From Semisulcospira habei (Eukaryota; Mollusca; Gastropoda; Semisulcospiridae), in contig BTPG01000002.1 in the NCBI GenBank assembly GCA_036245525.1, positions 126,102,950 through 126,166,949 of the forward strand: a stretch of DNA of 64,000 bases, in the 5' to 3' direction. The translations under genes and the position numbers were made by a program. Below the pieces are notes generated by a model, which saw nothing but the letters and a program-made list of their open reading frames with translations, searched no databases and had not been told where the DNA came from. Positions 42,375 through 55,800 of this stretch are shown here, in pieces; positions within the stretch are counted from its first letter, which is position 1; each line of letters begins with the position of its first letter.

Positions 42375-43627
42375 TTAGTTATTTGGGTTTAACGCCGAGC
42401 AGGCAACTTCTTCTTCTTCTTCTCGAACGCCGTCACACTTGGAGTTTGGCTCTCAAAATGAAATCTGTGGTCTTCTGTAGCGCCTCCACAGGCCCGTACA
42501 GTTTCTCTTGTAGAGTGGCGGGCTTCGGCCATATCTCCTCCCTCAGCGGCTGGTGGTTCCCACAGTCCTGGAGGATGTGCTCTGCGGTCTGCTCTGCTTC
42601 TCCACAAGGGCACAGGGGAGATGGCACGAGGTGGAAGCGTCTGTGCAGGTGGAAATTGAGTCGGTTGTGCCCGGTCCTCAGACGAAAGATGGTCACCTGC
42701 TCTTGTCTGGACAGCTGATGATAACTGTCAAGGGGCCGTTGTGGTGGTCTGTACACAGACTTAATGATGGTCTTCATCTCTGTGAAGCTGACTCCATTTT
42801 CATCTTGTTCTTTCTCTGCGCCCACTTTTGCCATTCTGTCAGCTTCTTCATTGCCGTAGATGCCACAGTGTGAAGGGATCCACTGCAGCACCAGTCTGGT
42901 GCACTTGATGTTTTGCAGTGCCTCTTGTAGACGTGGCAGTTTACTTGCTGTTGCTGCCTCAAGGACAGACATGGCATCAGTAAGGAAGACAATCTGGGCA
43001 TCAGGGTCTGCAGTGCCACTAAGGGTGTTAGCTGCGTGGACTAGGGCTTCCACCTCAGCTCTGTAATTTGTGCAGTGAAGGCCTGTTGGTACTGCCTCTG
43101 CCTGCCATTTTCCGTTTGGGTACTGAATGTACACCCCAGCCCCTCCATCCTGAACTGCATCTGTGGCTGATCCATCGGTGTATGCCCGTATCCATGCTTC
43201 CTGGGGATACTTTTCTTCGAGCATGGCCAGTGTCAGGGCTTTCTTGCTCACAGTGCTGTGCTCATCTCTGGTGGTGATGTAGGGTACCGTGGAAGAGATG
43301 GTGATGTTTTCTGGCTTACTTTCCCAAGGTGGAAGGTCGCTAGCAGGATTCAGAGCCTCTACCTGCGCAGGCAGCTTTGCCTGGTGTTTTCTCTGCAGTG
43401 CTCTCGTCTCCTTCACAAAGCTTGATCTTTTCAGTCTCCCTGAGGTTGGTTGTTTCATCCTAGCGTTCATAGGATGGTCTTTGGAAGACTTGACCTTTGT
43501 GGACTGTATCAAGGCTTTGCAATCTCTTCTCATGCGCAGGGGTGGGATGCCCGTTGTCTCTTCCATCTTTTCAATTGGTGTGGATCCCATTGCGGCCGAG
43601 CAGGCAACCAAGGCCATCTCACGGCGG
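42375..43627 (-). mobile_element. Short SINE/LINE-end fragment, itself split by a LINE
   Basis: Flanked by the 15-bp direct repeat AACATCAAGAACAAG (42360-42374 and 43628-43642), present once in the paralogue at 30545-30565. The element proper is only ~52 bp: 42375-42407 plus 43609-43627, reading on minus CCGCCGTGAGATGGCC ... GGCGTTAAACCCAAAT and ending AACTAA. It is the 3' end of the repeat also seen at 3519, 18329 and 58900. Confidence 0.8.
42408..43594 (-). mobile_element. RNase H-bearing LINE, 5'-truncated
   Basis: Flanked by the 14-bp repeat GCCGAGCAGGCAAC (42394-42407 and 43595-43608). Open minus frame from 43594 to the stop at 42433. It starts at the end of an RT thumb (AMGSTPIEKMEETTGIPPL), then a linker, then a complete RNase H with AYTDGSATDAVQDGG (Asp), NYRAEVEAL (Glu), FLTDAMSVLEA (Asp) and LQWIPSHCGIYGNEEADRMA (His/Asp). 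A Cys/His knuckle CPCGEAEQTAEH and a short tail follow. The 3' end is GGCGTTCGAGAA plus GAA repeats. The order RT-RNase H-knuckle fits the I/Jockey-like LINEs that carry RNase H (family knowledge). The RT core is missing, so it cannot move, but the remaining frame is uninterrupted, so the insertion is young. Residues upstream of 43594 in the same frame belong to flanking repeats. Confidence 0.88.
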
Positions 43628-43726
43628 AACATCAAGAACAAGAACAGCAGCAACAACATCACCGCCAAGAAGAAGAAGAACAACAAAACAACACAATCAC
43701 GAGAACTGCCAGCACCTTCTACCTTG

Positions 43727-46659
<2,933 letters not shown>

Positions 46660-46679
46660 CTGTTCAAACGGGCTGTTAC

Positions 46680-47030
46680 ATTATGTGAAACTGATAATGA
46701 CCTTCGGGTCATCACACAAAATCACGTGATGTATTATAACTTATGTGGCGAACCGTCACGTTGTAATACACTACGTGATTTCGTCTTGCCGAGTATTTCG
46801 TTTTCAGGTGTGTGTGGTTCTTGGATAGATATACTTCACCACGTCGACCGCTTTACGGCCCGGGATTCCCAGTTTGTCTATTCATGTTGTACTTTGCGTT
46901 TCCAGGTACCAGGGGGAAATATTGGGCTCACGCTACAACACCACTGCGAACTGTGGAATTATTTATATGTGTCGTAAAAAGGCTCGGGGATACCCAAAGC
47001 CGGTTGTGAAAATGTTATACAGGGCATGTG
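46680..47030. other. Flank upstream of gene copy 5
   Basis: Contains a segment (46885-46990, TTGTACTTTGCGTTTCCAGG, GTGTCGTAAAAAGGCTCGGG) that matches 7870-7990. As it lies 5' of the minus-strand gene it should include its promoter, but I recognise no TATA box or other core element. Confidence 0.4.
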
Positions 47031-47031
47031 C

Positions 47032-47732
47032 TTAACTCATTCAGCCCGACGCACGTATTTCCCAAATTTTGGAGGCGTCATCTAACGACTATGCATCTGT
47101 TGCAGGAGATTTATCGACCATGATAATTCAAGGGTAGTGCAAGATTAGCTTGGCGCCGATAACCAGATCCGGATCCGGGGAGGGGGGGTGTTTTGGTACT
47201 ACAGCACCCCCTCCCCCTCGGCTTAAAAAAAAAAATTATTTACTACCAGGCCACAACATGGTCCGAGAAGGAGGGGGGTGGTTTAATGTTATTGCATCAC
47301 CCCCCTCCTCTCCCCCCGCTTTTAGTATCTTCGGACCCTGAAAGCACCCCTCCCCCCCCCTCCCCCCACCCCCCCCCCCCCCCCCCCCCCCGTTTTTCGA
47401 TTTTTTCGCGGACCCTTGAAGCATGCGCCTCTTCTCTGTTTCCTTCGGCCCCCCCCCCCCCCCACGCTTTTCGATTTCTTCGGACCCTGGAAGAGCACGC
47501 GCCTTTTCTCCTTCCCCCCGTACCCCCCCCCCCCACCCCCTCGCTTTTCGATGTTTTTCGGACCCTGGTAGGAAGCACGCGCCATTCGCTCCTGAACAGT
47601 ATACAGTTTTTATATTGTCGTTCAGCACACCCACCCCCCACCCCCACCCCATTAAAAACTGATTGATCCGACCCTGCTTGAATTATGGTCGACTCATCTC
47701 CTGCTGTAGTGCGTCAGGGCTGAATGGGTTAA
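47032..47732. mobile_element. TTAA MITE A9 split by a C-rich insertion
   Basis: Left part 47032-47157 (TTAACTCATTCAGCCCGACG to AGATTAGCTTGGCGCC), right part about 47676-47732 (GCTTGAATTATGGTCGACTC to GGCTGAATGGGTTAA). The ~515 bp between them starts GATCCGGATCCGGGGAGG and ends TTGATCCGACCCTG. Confidence 0.75.
47320..47590. repeat. Tandem repeat, ~60-75-bp period, C-rich
   Basis: CTTTTAGTATCTTCGGACCC, GTTTTTCGATTTTTTCGCGG, CTTTTCGATTTCTTCGGACC and CTTTTCGATGTTTTTCGGAC each precede CTGGAAGCACGCGCC-like and poly-C sequence. Four diverged units; Pro-rich frames through them are artefacts. Confidence 0.75.
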
Positions 47733-47787
47733 ACACGGCGTTGGAAGGGGGGAGGGAGTGCGTGCTCAGTAGGTCGATGAACCTCTT

Positions 47788-48279
47788 CAGGGACGGATCA
47801 GTTACCTGGGGGGTGGGGTGGAGGGGGGTGTTCCAACTTTGTTTGGGACCTTCAACCTGAAAGGCATCCCCGACGCTAGACCTTGCTTCCAGTGGCCGAA
47901 AAATCAAACGACGGGGAAAGGGGGGGGGGTGCTTGGGGGGGGTGGGTGGGGTGGGGTGGTAGGGATGGGGGTGGGGGTGGGGGTGGGGGGAGAGGAAGAA
48001 AGAGAAAGCGCGTGTGTGTGTGAAGACTCTCGCCACTCGCCAAAATATCAAACAAACGTGTGTTGTGAAAACTCGCCAAATTATCAAACGGGGGCGGGGG
48101 GGGGGGGGGGGGGGGGGGAGGGGGGGGGGGGGGGTGGGTAGAGGGTGGGAAGGGGGTCCAAACACCCCAAAAAGAAAGTTTGTTATAGCATTTTAAATAA
48201 TTTTGGGTCTGCAGGGGGGAGGGTGTGGCCGGAACCCCTGGACCCCCCCCCCCCCACCCCCACCCCAATCCGCCCCATG
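47788..48279. mobile_element. GGCGGATC-type DNA element with G-run interior
   Basis: CAGGGACGGATCAGTTACC at the left and CCCAATCCGCCCC at the right. Modules GGGACCTTCAACCTGA, CTAGACCTTGCTTCCAGTGG and TTTGTTATAGCATTTTAAA are shared with 59295-59632. Confidence 0.65.
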
Positions 48280-50060
48280 CTCTTCGACAAACTGTAATGC
48301 CAGATATACCCCCTCAGCCCCTCCCAGCCCGCCACCACCTTCCAGCACCTCATGTACGGCGGGATGAATCCTTAACTGAACTTGTAAAACTCGGATCTGT
48401 ATACGCAAAACTCACACAGGTCGATATCATTTCGAACCAGCCTTTTATTCTCACTCCAAGGATGGCTTGCTAGTCTAACATTGATGTACACTAGTTACCT
48501 AACTCGATCCGCATCGCGTCCCAGTCATCTCTGGTAAACGTGCAGGGTGTTCATGTGTGTGTGTGAGGGGGAATCGGGGGGGGGGGGTATGGGGGTGCTT
48601 GTATCATCACAAATTCACTGCGATTAATTTTGCGATTCACGAATCATCAATTTAAAAAAAAAAAAAAATTTGAAAAACTTTTCACGATGGAAGAGACAAT
48701 GAAGTGAAAAAGTACCACTTTCTTGCAACGAGGACGTTTTCACGATCCCGATATTATTCTCGTTTCACGGTGAACTCTACACACACAAACCGAGTCACGC
48801 ATCTCGATCATCAGGGCATACCCTCCTCCCCTTCTTCCCCGTCCCTCCACCTTCAACAGTACTGCTGTGCATCTTTTGCAAGTAGCAGTACTCAGTGCCG
48901 TACAGGCCCCCCGCCAAAAGGCGTGACATGCCCGATTTTGAGGCCGATTCTCGAGCAGTTTCCGCGAATCCAGTCGGAGTGTGATCGGGTCGGACAACAA
49001 AAACGTGTGCACTGCCACACATTTCCCGACTTTTTTTTTTAGCCGACCGGTTTGAACAAAGTAAAATATTCATATTTGGGCGAAGAAACAAAACAAAGGC
49101 TGAGAATCACAGTCACTCACCGGTCAAGTCAATATCAAACGCGCTTTCGGCATCTGCGCTTGAATTGTGAGCCAGGCGGCCAGTTTCCTTCTTTCATCTT
49201 TGTAGTCTTTTTGGCTACAATCCCACAAAACTGCCTGGCTGTGGATCTGATTTATCAGATATTGTGATTTCTCTCTGCTCAACATTTATTCATCTTTGTA
49301 GCCTATCTTCCGCCATTTACACACGAGGCTGAAACGACGTGCTTCGCGAGACGCGCTCTGATTGGTTGAAGCTTACAATCGGGGCCGATTCGGATCGGAA
49401 AAATAGAGCAGGTTCAAAACACCCGATTCCCAGCCGATTGGGATCGGATCGGATATATGACGTCATCCGATCGCAATCGGATCGAACTGATCGGCTTCAA
49501 AACTGATCGGGGCACAATCGGCATGTGTGGCGGGGCCTTACCCCGGATCGCTGACGGCCGCAGCCTGGTTGGCTCCTGCCGCACGCTTGAGCGCGAGCCA
49601 ACAGACTACGGCCGTCGTCGGCCACCCGAAGACCTTTTGCTGTTAGGGTAGGGTTGAATCAGTATCGAGAAACCTCACTGAGCTGTTCAGAGACAGCATG
49701 CAGCACACAGATTTTAGGGAATAAATATGACCGATTACACCCTCATAACCCTCTTTCACTGCCGGAACAACTTAGTCAATCTGTAGCGTCGCAAGTTGGT
49801 TGTTTTTTTCTTTGTCTTTTTTCTTTTGGATGGGTGGGGGAGCGTGCCTGACATGTAACTGTTTAGACTACAAAAAGTTAAACTATGGCCGGGTGCAGAG
49901 TCAGTAGGGAATGGGGGTTGTTTAAGATGTTTCTTTTCCAAAAACATTGGAAGGGGGGACGAGGTCGGTAGACTGCATTTTAAGTTCTTTGCGCCCCCCC
50001 CCCCCCAAAGGCCCCACCCACCCAATCGGCCCCACTGACACCTCTCCCCAGTTTCTACGT
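48280..50060. other. Stretch without recognised gene; degenerate D hairpin
   Basis: Holds a cluster of GATCGG-type hexamers (49380-49520) around TATATGACGTCATCC, a decayed D-like hairpin (about 49550-49645, GACGGCCGCAGCCTGGTTGG to GTCGTCGGCC) and poly-C/poly-G runs. No frame with a recognisable domain. Confidence 0.45.
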
Positions 50061-50063
50061 CAC

Positions 50064-50795
50064 TATAAAATGGAACAAAATTAAGCAGAACAACACATCT
50101 AGACTGACATTCTATAACAAAGCAACTGATACATACGGAATACAAAGCTATCTTATTTACACAAAAATACGAGAACACAAACAAGCCCTAACGAAGTTGC
50201 GAGTAAGTGCCCACATGTTAGAAGTAGAAAGAGGCAGGTATACAAACACACCCCGGGAACATAGACTATGTCGCGCGTGTGGAGTAGTAGAGGACGAAAT
50301 TCACATGCTAGAGTATTGTAACTTTATATAATCAGCTCAGAACCCAGCTAGTTACAAGTACAGACTGCCATAAGCCAAGCCAACTTCTAGTAAGAAAGGA
50401 TGCACAATGCACTCTACTTTGTATTTGATTGCTTCTCCGTAAGGGAGAGAAACGTAACGACCAAACAGCATTGATACTGCGTATTCCTCTCTCTTCTTTT
50501 TAGTTCACGCCCCGGACCGTCGGAGACTACAAGGCCGGACGGAGCCACGGACCACACGAAATTCACCGGCGCGCACAGGAATAATACGGACGGGACTGCA
50601 CGAACACAGACGCCGCGCGATGAACGATGAACTGACTTACCGCCGACAGAAAAGTGCAAAATTCCGTGTGGACTGAACGAGCTTAAAGAATGATAAAAAG
50701 TAATGTACATGATAGTTAAGTCCGATCCCTATGTGTCCTTTGGCCCCAATGGGCCCCTCGACGACAATAAATGTTGTTCTTGTTCTTGTCGTTCT
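50064..50795 (+). mobile_element. LINE C-terminal fragment with 3' tail
   Basis: Plus-strand frame 50070-50331: SRLTFYNKATDTYGIQS, then LTKLRVSAHMLEVERGRYTN and CRACGVVEDEIHMLEYC, the C-terminal Cys-knuckle region common after LINE reverse transcriptases. After a stop, a second piece reads NALYFVFDCFSVRE (~50409). The 3' end is GACAATAAATGTTGTTCTTG followed by TTCTTG repeats at 50760-50795. 5'-truncated and interrupted, so inactive. Confidence 0.7.
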
Positions 50796-51183
50796 ATAAA
50801 TGCACGAGGCATTACTTATTCTGAGGTCAACGGTCATCCAACATTGGTGATTGCTGACGTGAACAGTTCGGCCTTCAGAGCTGGAGTTGAATTGTTGCCT
50901 GACTAGTGCTGTCTACACTATAGCAACATGTTCTGCATTACAGCTTGGACTGAGTTGTTTTTAGGTCATTAGGTCTATGATCATCAAAGTTACTGTTCAA
51001 CGTTTATGTATGTTTGTCGTGAGCCGAACTCGGATTCGATTGTGTTCAGTCGCTCGGTGTTTGTGAGCCGAACTGCAGTAGTCGGTTCCTGCCCCGACCG
51101 GGCAAAACTCATGCAGTACGTGACGGTGCTTTCGTCGTGCAGGCGGACACTTACTGCACTGAAGCCTTAGGCGCTGAAACTGA

Positions 51184-51290
51184 CCCATTGCGCAAAAGGC
51201 CACCGGGCCGAGGTCGGCTGCCGTTGGCCCGCGCAGGGCCGTGCGCGGGCCAACGGCGGCCGACCTCGGCCCGATGGCCTTTGCGCAGTA
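51184..51290. repeat. Hairpin repeat D10
   Basis: CCCATTGCGCAAAAGGCCAC ... GATGGCCTTTGCGCAGTATGG with GCCGTTGGCCCGCGCAGGGC and GTGCGCGGGCCAACGGCGGC in the inner stem. This is what D9 would look like with a single loop unit. Confidence 0.85.
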
Positions 51291-51734
51291 TGGAACAAGA
51301 TGCAGTGTGGCAAGCTCCACGCGGGCGCCGCTAATAGGATGCAAGCATGTGCATGTGTCAAAATGAAGTTGCCCACAACGGCTATGAGAACCGGCAGGGG
51401 AAACTGACTGAACTGAAAAAAAAGCACATGACAAGGACACGAGTTTGTTCCTTGGCTTGTGCGGAGAAAAACAGTTGAGAAAAAAGTCAGGCCTGAAATA
51501 CTGTAACGGCCCGACTGCGAACGGCGAGGGTCAGTGGGCTTGGGGCTGGGCATGGCCAAAGAGTATAGAGGCTACACCAACGAGTAATGTATACTGAGAG
51601 GCTCCATACTCAGTCTTTGGCTACACTTATTAGAGGCTCTATACTCTTTGTGCTGGCTGGTATGGCCAACAAAACGGAATGCGGAAGTTGCGGTTACCAT
51701 TCATACAGCTGCAAGATGCACATATTCTCTCGCT

Positions 51735-51975
51735 CACACACACAGGCACACGCACACACACACTCACACAAACACACACACACACATGACACAATCACAC
51801 ACGACACACATGACACACGACACACATGACACACATGACACACCACACACACACACACACACACCACCACCACCACCACCACCAGACCACACCCACAACC
51901 ACACACACACCACACACACACACACACACCGTCACACTACACACACACACACCACACACACAACCACACACACAC

Positions 51976-52028
<53 letters not shown>
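51735..52028. repeat. Compound (CA)n microsatellite
   Basis: About 290 bp of CA with GACACA and CCA interruptions. Immediately followed by a LINE fragment. Confidence 0.95.
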
Positions 52029-52031
<3 letters not shown>

Positions 52032-52147
52032 GGCCTGCCAAAGGCGGAAGGAGTTCATGAGAATTCACTCACTTTGCCGTAGGGTCGAAGTCAGTCCCCA
52101 AATTTTGCAATTGGAGTCCGCAGAACTGACTCGGGCTGTATTGACAA

Positions 52148-52442
52148 GAGCAGGTGACCATCTTCCGTCTGAGGACCGGGCACAACCGACTCAATTTTCA
52201 CCTGCACAGACGCTTCCACCTCGTGCCATCTCCCCTGTGCCCTTGTGGAGAAGCAGAGCAGACCACAGAGCACATCCTCCAGGACTGTGGGAACCACCAG
52301 CTGCTGAGGGAGGAGATATGGCCGAAGCCCGCCACTCTACAAGAGAAACTGTACGGGCCTGTGGAGGCGCTACAGAAGACCACATATTTCATTTTGAGAG
52401 CCAAACTCCAAGTGTGACGGCGTTCGAGAACAAGAAGAAGAA
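52148..52442 (+). mobile_element. RNase H LINE, short 3' fragment
   Basis: Plus frame TIFRLRTGHNRLNFHLHRRF, then CPCGEAEQTTEHILQDC to the same stop (RAKLQV) as the copy at 42408-43594; about 97% alike by eye. 3' end GGCGTTCGAGAACAAGAAGA. TTGACAA flanks both sides (52141 and 52443), a probable 7-bp target duplication. Only ~295 bp were inserted. Confidence 0.8.
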
Positions 52443-52466
52443 TTGACAATCCACTGAGTAGACAGG

Positions 52467-52593
52467 CCGACCGTCCATAATAGTTCAAGGGTGGTGCCAG
52501 AATAGCTTGGCGCCCATAGGCGCCAAGCTATTCTGGCACCACCCCGCTTGAATTACCGTCGATCCATACCTTGCTATGGTGTGTCAGGGTTAA
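52467..52593. mobile_element. TTAA MITE A10 (one end)
   Basis: Hairpin 52467-52562 with arms CGACCGTCCATAATAGTTC and GAATTACCGTCG, centre GGCGCCCATAGGCGCC. Right end GGTGTGTCAGGGTTAA. Left boundary unclear. Confidence 0.75.
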
Positions 52594-52777
52594 TTGACTT
52601 AATGCTATTCAGTTACTAGCATCATTTGCATTTGCGTTCCTCCCGTTAGGGCCGCTCATCTGGCGCTAGTCTCTGCCGATAGGAATGCTCATCACTGAAT
52701 TCATTGAAATAATCCGCAGTGAACTGGAGAACTGGACAAGCGTCAGTGCAGGTTACCCTGCATGTTTCACTGAGCTG

Positions 52778-52840
52778 CAAGAGACATAGGTCCTCATGAG
52801 CCCCTGCATCTGCGGGGGCTCATGAGGATCTTTGCCTCTT
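52778..52840. repeat. Hairpin repeat E8
   Basis: CAAGAGACATAGGTCCTCAT ... CATGAGGATCTTTGCCTCTT around GCCCCTGCATCTGCGGGGGC. Confidence 0.85.
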
Positions 52841-53672
52841 CAGTTGTTGACATCCCTTCGAATTCACTTGGGGCTTTTTGGCGTGGCCGGACGGACAATG
52901 AATTGGGAATCCTCTGTGTTAACTGGCAGCAAAGCGTTAGAGACGAGAGAAAAACTTATTTTTGTGTGTGTGTGTGTTTGTTTTTGTTTGTTTGTTTGTT
53001 ACAATTTGTTTAAAGGCCCACTACCGCCGTAACTGTTCAAAGATACACTTCTGTAACAGATGGTTACGAAACGCTATACACAGGTATGGTTCATTTAGAC
53101 AAAGTCACGTCAGTCGTCTTTATATCAAGTAAAAGTAACATGACAATGGCTCCACTCCGTTCTAGAAATACAACGCTATCAGTGCGAGAAACGGCTAAAA
53201 ATAGATTGACACACGCGAATAGGCAGAGCAGAATAAATAAGTGCGCTTACGCGTGTGCTTTTCTGCGTGTCCCAATTGCTGTTAAAGTTCATTAGGTGTG
53301 TCTACAAGGCATTATAAACACAAATGGTACTGAAATGTGTCTTCAGGTTTGTGCGTAATGGTACTTTAAAGATGAGAGAAAAACTTTTTAAAAAAAATAA
53401 AATAAAAAGCAATTCTCCGACTCACGGGCGCGAGAGGATTCACGCGAACTCTACTGAGAAATTGCTCGATTATTGCATTACATCAACGCACGCCGACTTG
53501 ACGCGCTTGTTGGTTCACTAGTACTGACAACTCTTTTATTTCTTCTTTCATTTTTGTTATATGGGGGATAGCCGTGTACGGAAAGCAAATTTCGAGCCGA
53601 GTATCAGGTTTGTGTTTCGATTCAGTTTCATTTCCGCTTTGTGGCTTACATAAAACTGCGGAAGAAGCGGAA
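52841..53672. other. Intergenic without recognised gene
   Basis: Contains short GT and TTTG runs (52963-53000). I find no supported frame. Confidence 0.45.
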
Positions 53673-53784
53673 ATGTATACTCGCACGAGCAAAAGAAATG
53701 CGACATTTTTGGAATCATCGGAAACACTTCAGTGTTTCCGATGATTCCAAAAATGTCGCATTTCTTTTGCTCGTCGGTATACAT
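53673..53784. repeat. Long palindrome G1
   Basis: 112 bp, nearly perfect: ATGTATACTCGCACGAGC ... GCTCGTCGGTATACAT; inner arms AAAAGAAATGCGACATTTTT and AAAAATGTCGCATTTCTTTT; centre GAAACACTTCAGTGTTTC. Second member at 45194 (G2). Confidence 0.9.
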
Positions 53785-54504
53785 AGTTCTTGTGATCACA
53801 AACGCACGTGTTTTCTTTTGCATTCCTCAAAAAGTATTGAGCTGTGAGGGCCTATAGGTTTTATCAAATGATTTGCGGCATTGGACACTGATGTGCGACT
53901 TACTACTCGGTATTGGCCGCATGCGGTACGAAGCTTCAGTTCAGTTCAATAAACGGCTTAGTTATTCATCCCGTTAGGGGCGATTAAAGTGGTCCGACAG
54001 GCTCAATGATTCAAATACACACACACATTTACATTAAAATATACATTCAATAATAATGAGCAATCTCAAGTAGTAAAATCTAATATAACTATTGAAAACA
54101 GGTCAACCATTAATAAAAACATACGTGCACACATCAGTTCGTATCACTGCACCACACAATGTACCGCAGTAAAACAGTTAAAAAGATAATTAATTAAGAA
54201 AAATAATAAATAAAGAATAGATAAATTTTAAATAAAAAAGATAAATAGACATATATAGATAATTTTTAAAAGTAAATGAATAAATAAAATAAATATACAG
54301 TATAAATATAATTACAAATATTAACAAATATAAAAAGGTTTTTAAAAAATGTGATCGGCACTGAGTACGATGTTTCTTACCTTGTGTTCCAGCATGCAGA
54401 ATACATCGTACTGCTCATGTTTCGCTCGTCATGGGCCGTTTGACATCGGAGAACACAACGTTTTCCCCAGTTATCTCCGCAGAGAAACACTTTTCTGTAT
54501 CACT
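53785..54504. other. AT-rich intergenic region
   Basis: A 54010-54350 core of AATAAATAAA-type sequence. No gene, no clear tandem period. Confidence 0.5.
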
Positions 54505-54585
54505 TTAACACATTCGCGACGTGACGCATCCGGATACGCGGCGTTAAGCCGCGTATCCGGATGCGTCACGTCGCGAATGAGTTAA
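54505..54585. mobile_element. TTAA MITE C3
   Basis: 81 bp: TTAACACATTCGCGACGTGA ... TCACGTCGCGAATGAGTTAA around CCGGATACGCGGCGTTAAGC. Its right TTAA is also the left TTAA of MITE A11. Confidence 0.9.
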
Positions 54586-54604
54586 CTCATTCTACCCCAG
54601 ACAC

Positions 54605-55785
54605 TTGTTTGCTGATGTGAGGTCTTGGCCTCTCTTTTTCTTCCAGGCTCTCCTCTCATCACAGAGATCGAGGATGTCATCGGTGACCCAGGGCTGTTTG
54701 CGCTTCCTCTGCTTCCCCAGCACTTCTTCTGCTGTAGAAAGTAACACCTCTTTTATATTTCCAGCAAGGGTGTCTACGTCGCAGTCCAAAGTAGCCAAGG
54801 CTGCAAATCTGCCTCCCACCTGGGCTTGGAAGAGCTCTTCTACTTCCGGGTCTTTTAGCTTCTGGAGGTCGAATCTGATGCGAGGGCTCTTGCTATCTCG
54901 TTTCAATGCCAGCTTCAACTTGAGGCTAGTAAGGACGAGGTTGTGGTCGCTGCCAATATCAGCGCCAGGAAAGGACCTCGTTTGTGCTTTGTTAATGCTG
55001 GATTTGAATCGTCGAGGCAGCAAGATGAAGTCAATCTGGTTATGGACCAGGCCTCCTGGCGATTGCCATGTCACTGTTCTTGACTTCTTGTGTGGATGGA
55101 GGGTATTAGCAACGGTGAGACGGTGACTCTGTGCGAACTCTAAAAGTCGCAGGCCTCTGTCGTTTGTTTCTCCAAGGCCAAACTTGCCAGCTGTTCCTGC
55201 CCATTGTTGGTAGGCGTCAGGGCCGATCTTTGCATTCCAGTCACCGAGGACAGTCAGAATGTCTTTCTTAGGTGTTTTCTTGATGATGTTGTCCAGTTGT
55301 TCGTAAAATTCTTCTAATTCTTCATCATCATGATCTGCTGTTGGAGCGTATACTTGAATGATAGTGATGTTGTGCGGTCGGGCGGAGATGCGGATGGAGA
55401 TTAGTCTGCTTGACACGGGGGTGCAGCTGATGACAGTTCCAGCCACCTCTTTCCTTACGATAAAAGCTACGCCATGTTCGTGCTTGGGTTCTTTTCCGCT
55501 GAACCAGATTTTATGGCCTTCATCTGTTGTTGTTTCTCCGAAGCCTGTCCATCGAACTTCTGCAAGTCCTACAATGTCCCAGCGATAGCGCTTCAACTCG
55601 TGGGTGAGTTCCTTCACTTTGCCGCACTGGTAGAGTGTGCGAACGTTCCAAGTTCCGATAGTTATTCCTTGCGTGGGCAGCTTGATGGTGGGTTTGGTTC
55701 CAGTAACACACTTGTCGCCCCCACCCTGGAGACCTCCAATGGGGTGCGCGGTCGTTGGTGATCCGGGCCCCGACCGATCCGGCAT
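54605..55785 (-). pseudogene. RTE endonuclease segment (inverted)
   Basis: Minus frame from the ATG at 55785 (MPDRSGPGSPTTAHPIGG) to near 54605. It encodes an APE-type endonuclease of the exonuclease-endonuclease-phosphatase fold: TIGTWNVRTLY (N), LAEVRWTGFGE (catalytic E), VIQVYAP-like IIQVYAPTADHDDEE, LGDWNAKIG (D/N), RTVTWQSPGG, HNQIDFILL and IGSDHNLVLT (final D-H). All hallmark residues are present. It nicks target DNA to prime reverse transcription (family knowledge). After the fold the linker starts (DERRAWKKKRGQDL) and breaks off at the inversion edge. The frame continues upstream of 55785 only as antisense of the RT part, so those residues are not protein. Confidence 0.88.
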
Positions 55786-55800
55786 GTTATTCTTATTCTG

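Noticed and set aside
43595..43686. First ~30 residues of the long minus frame containing RNase H.
   Set aside because: They lie outside the LINE target duplication, in the SINE-end fragment and the gene tail block.
47193..48268. Pro-rich and Gly-rich frames of 100-160 residues.
   Set aside because: Low-complexity C/G runs within DNA-element and tandem-repeat sequence; no domain and no splice context.
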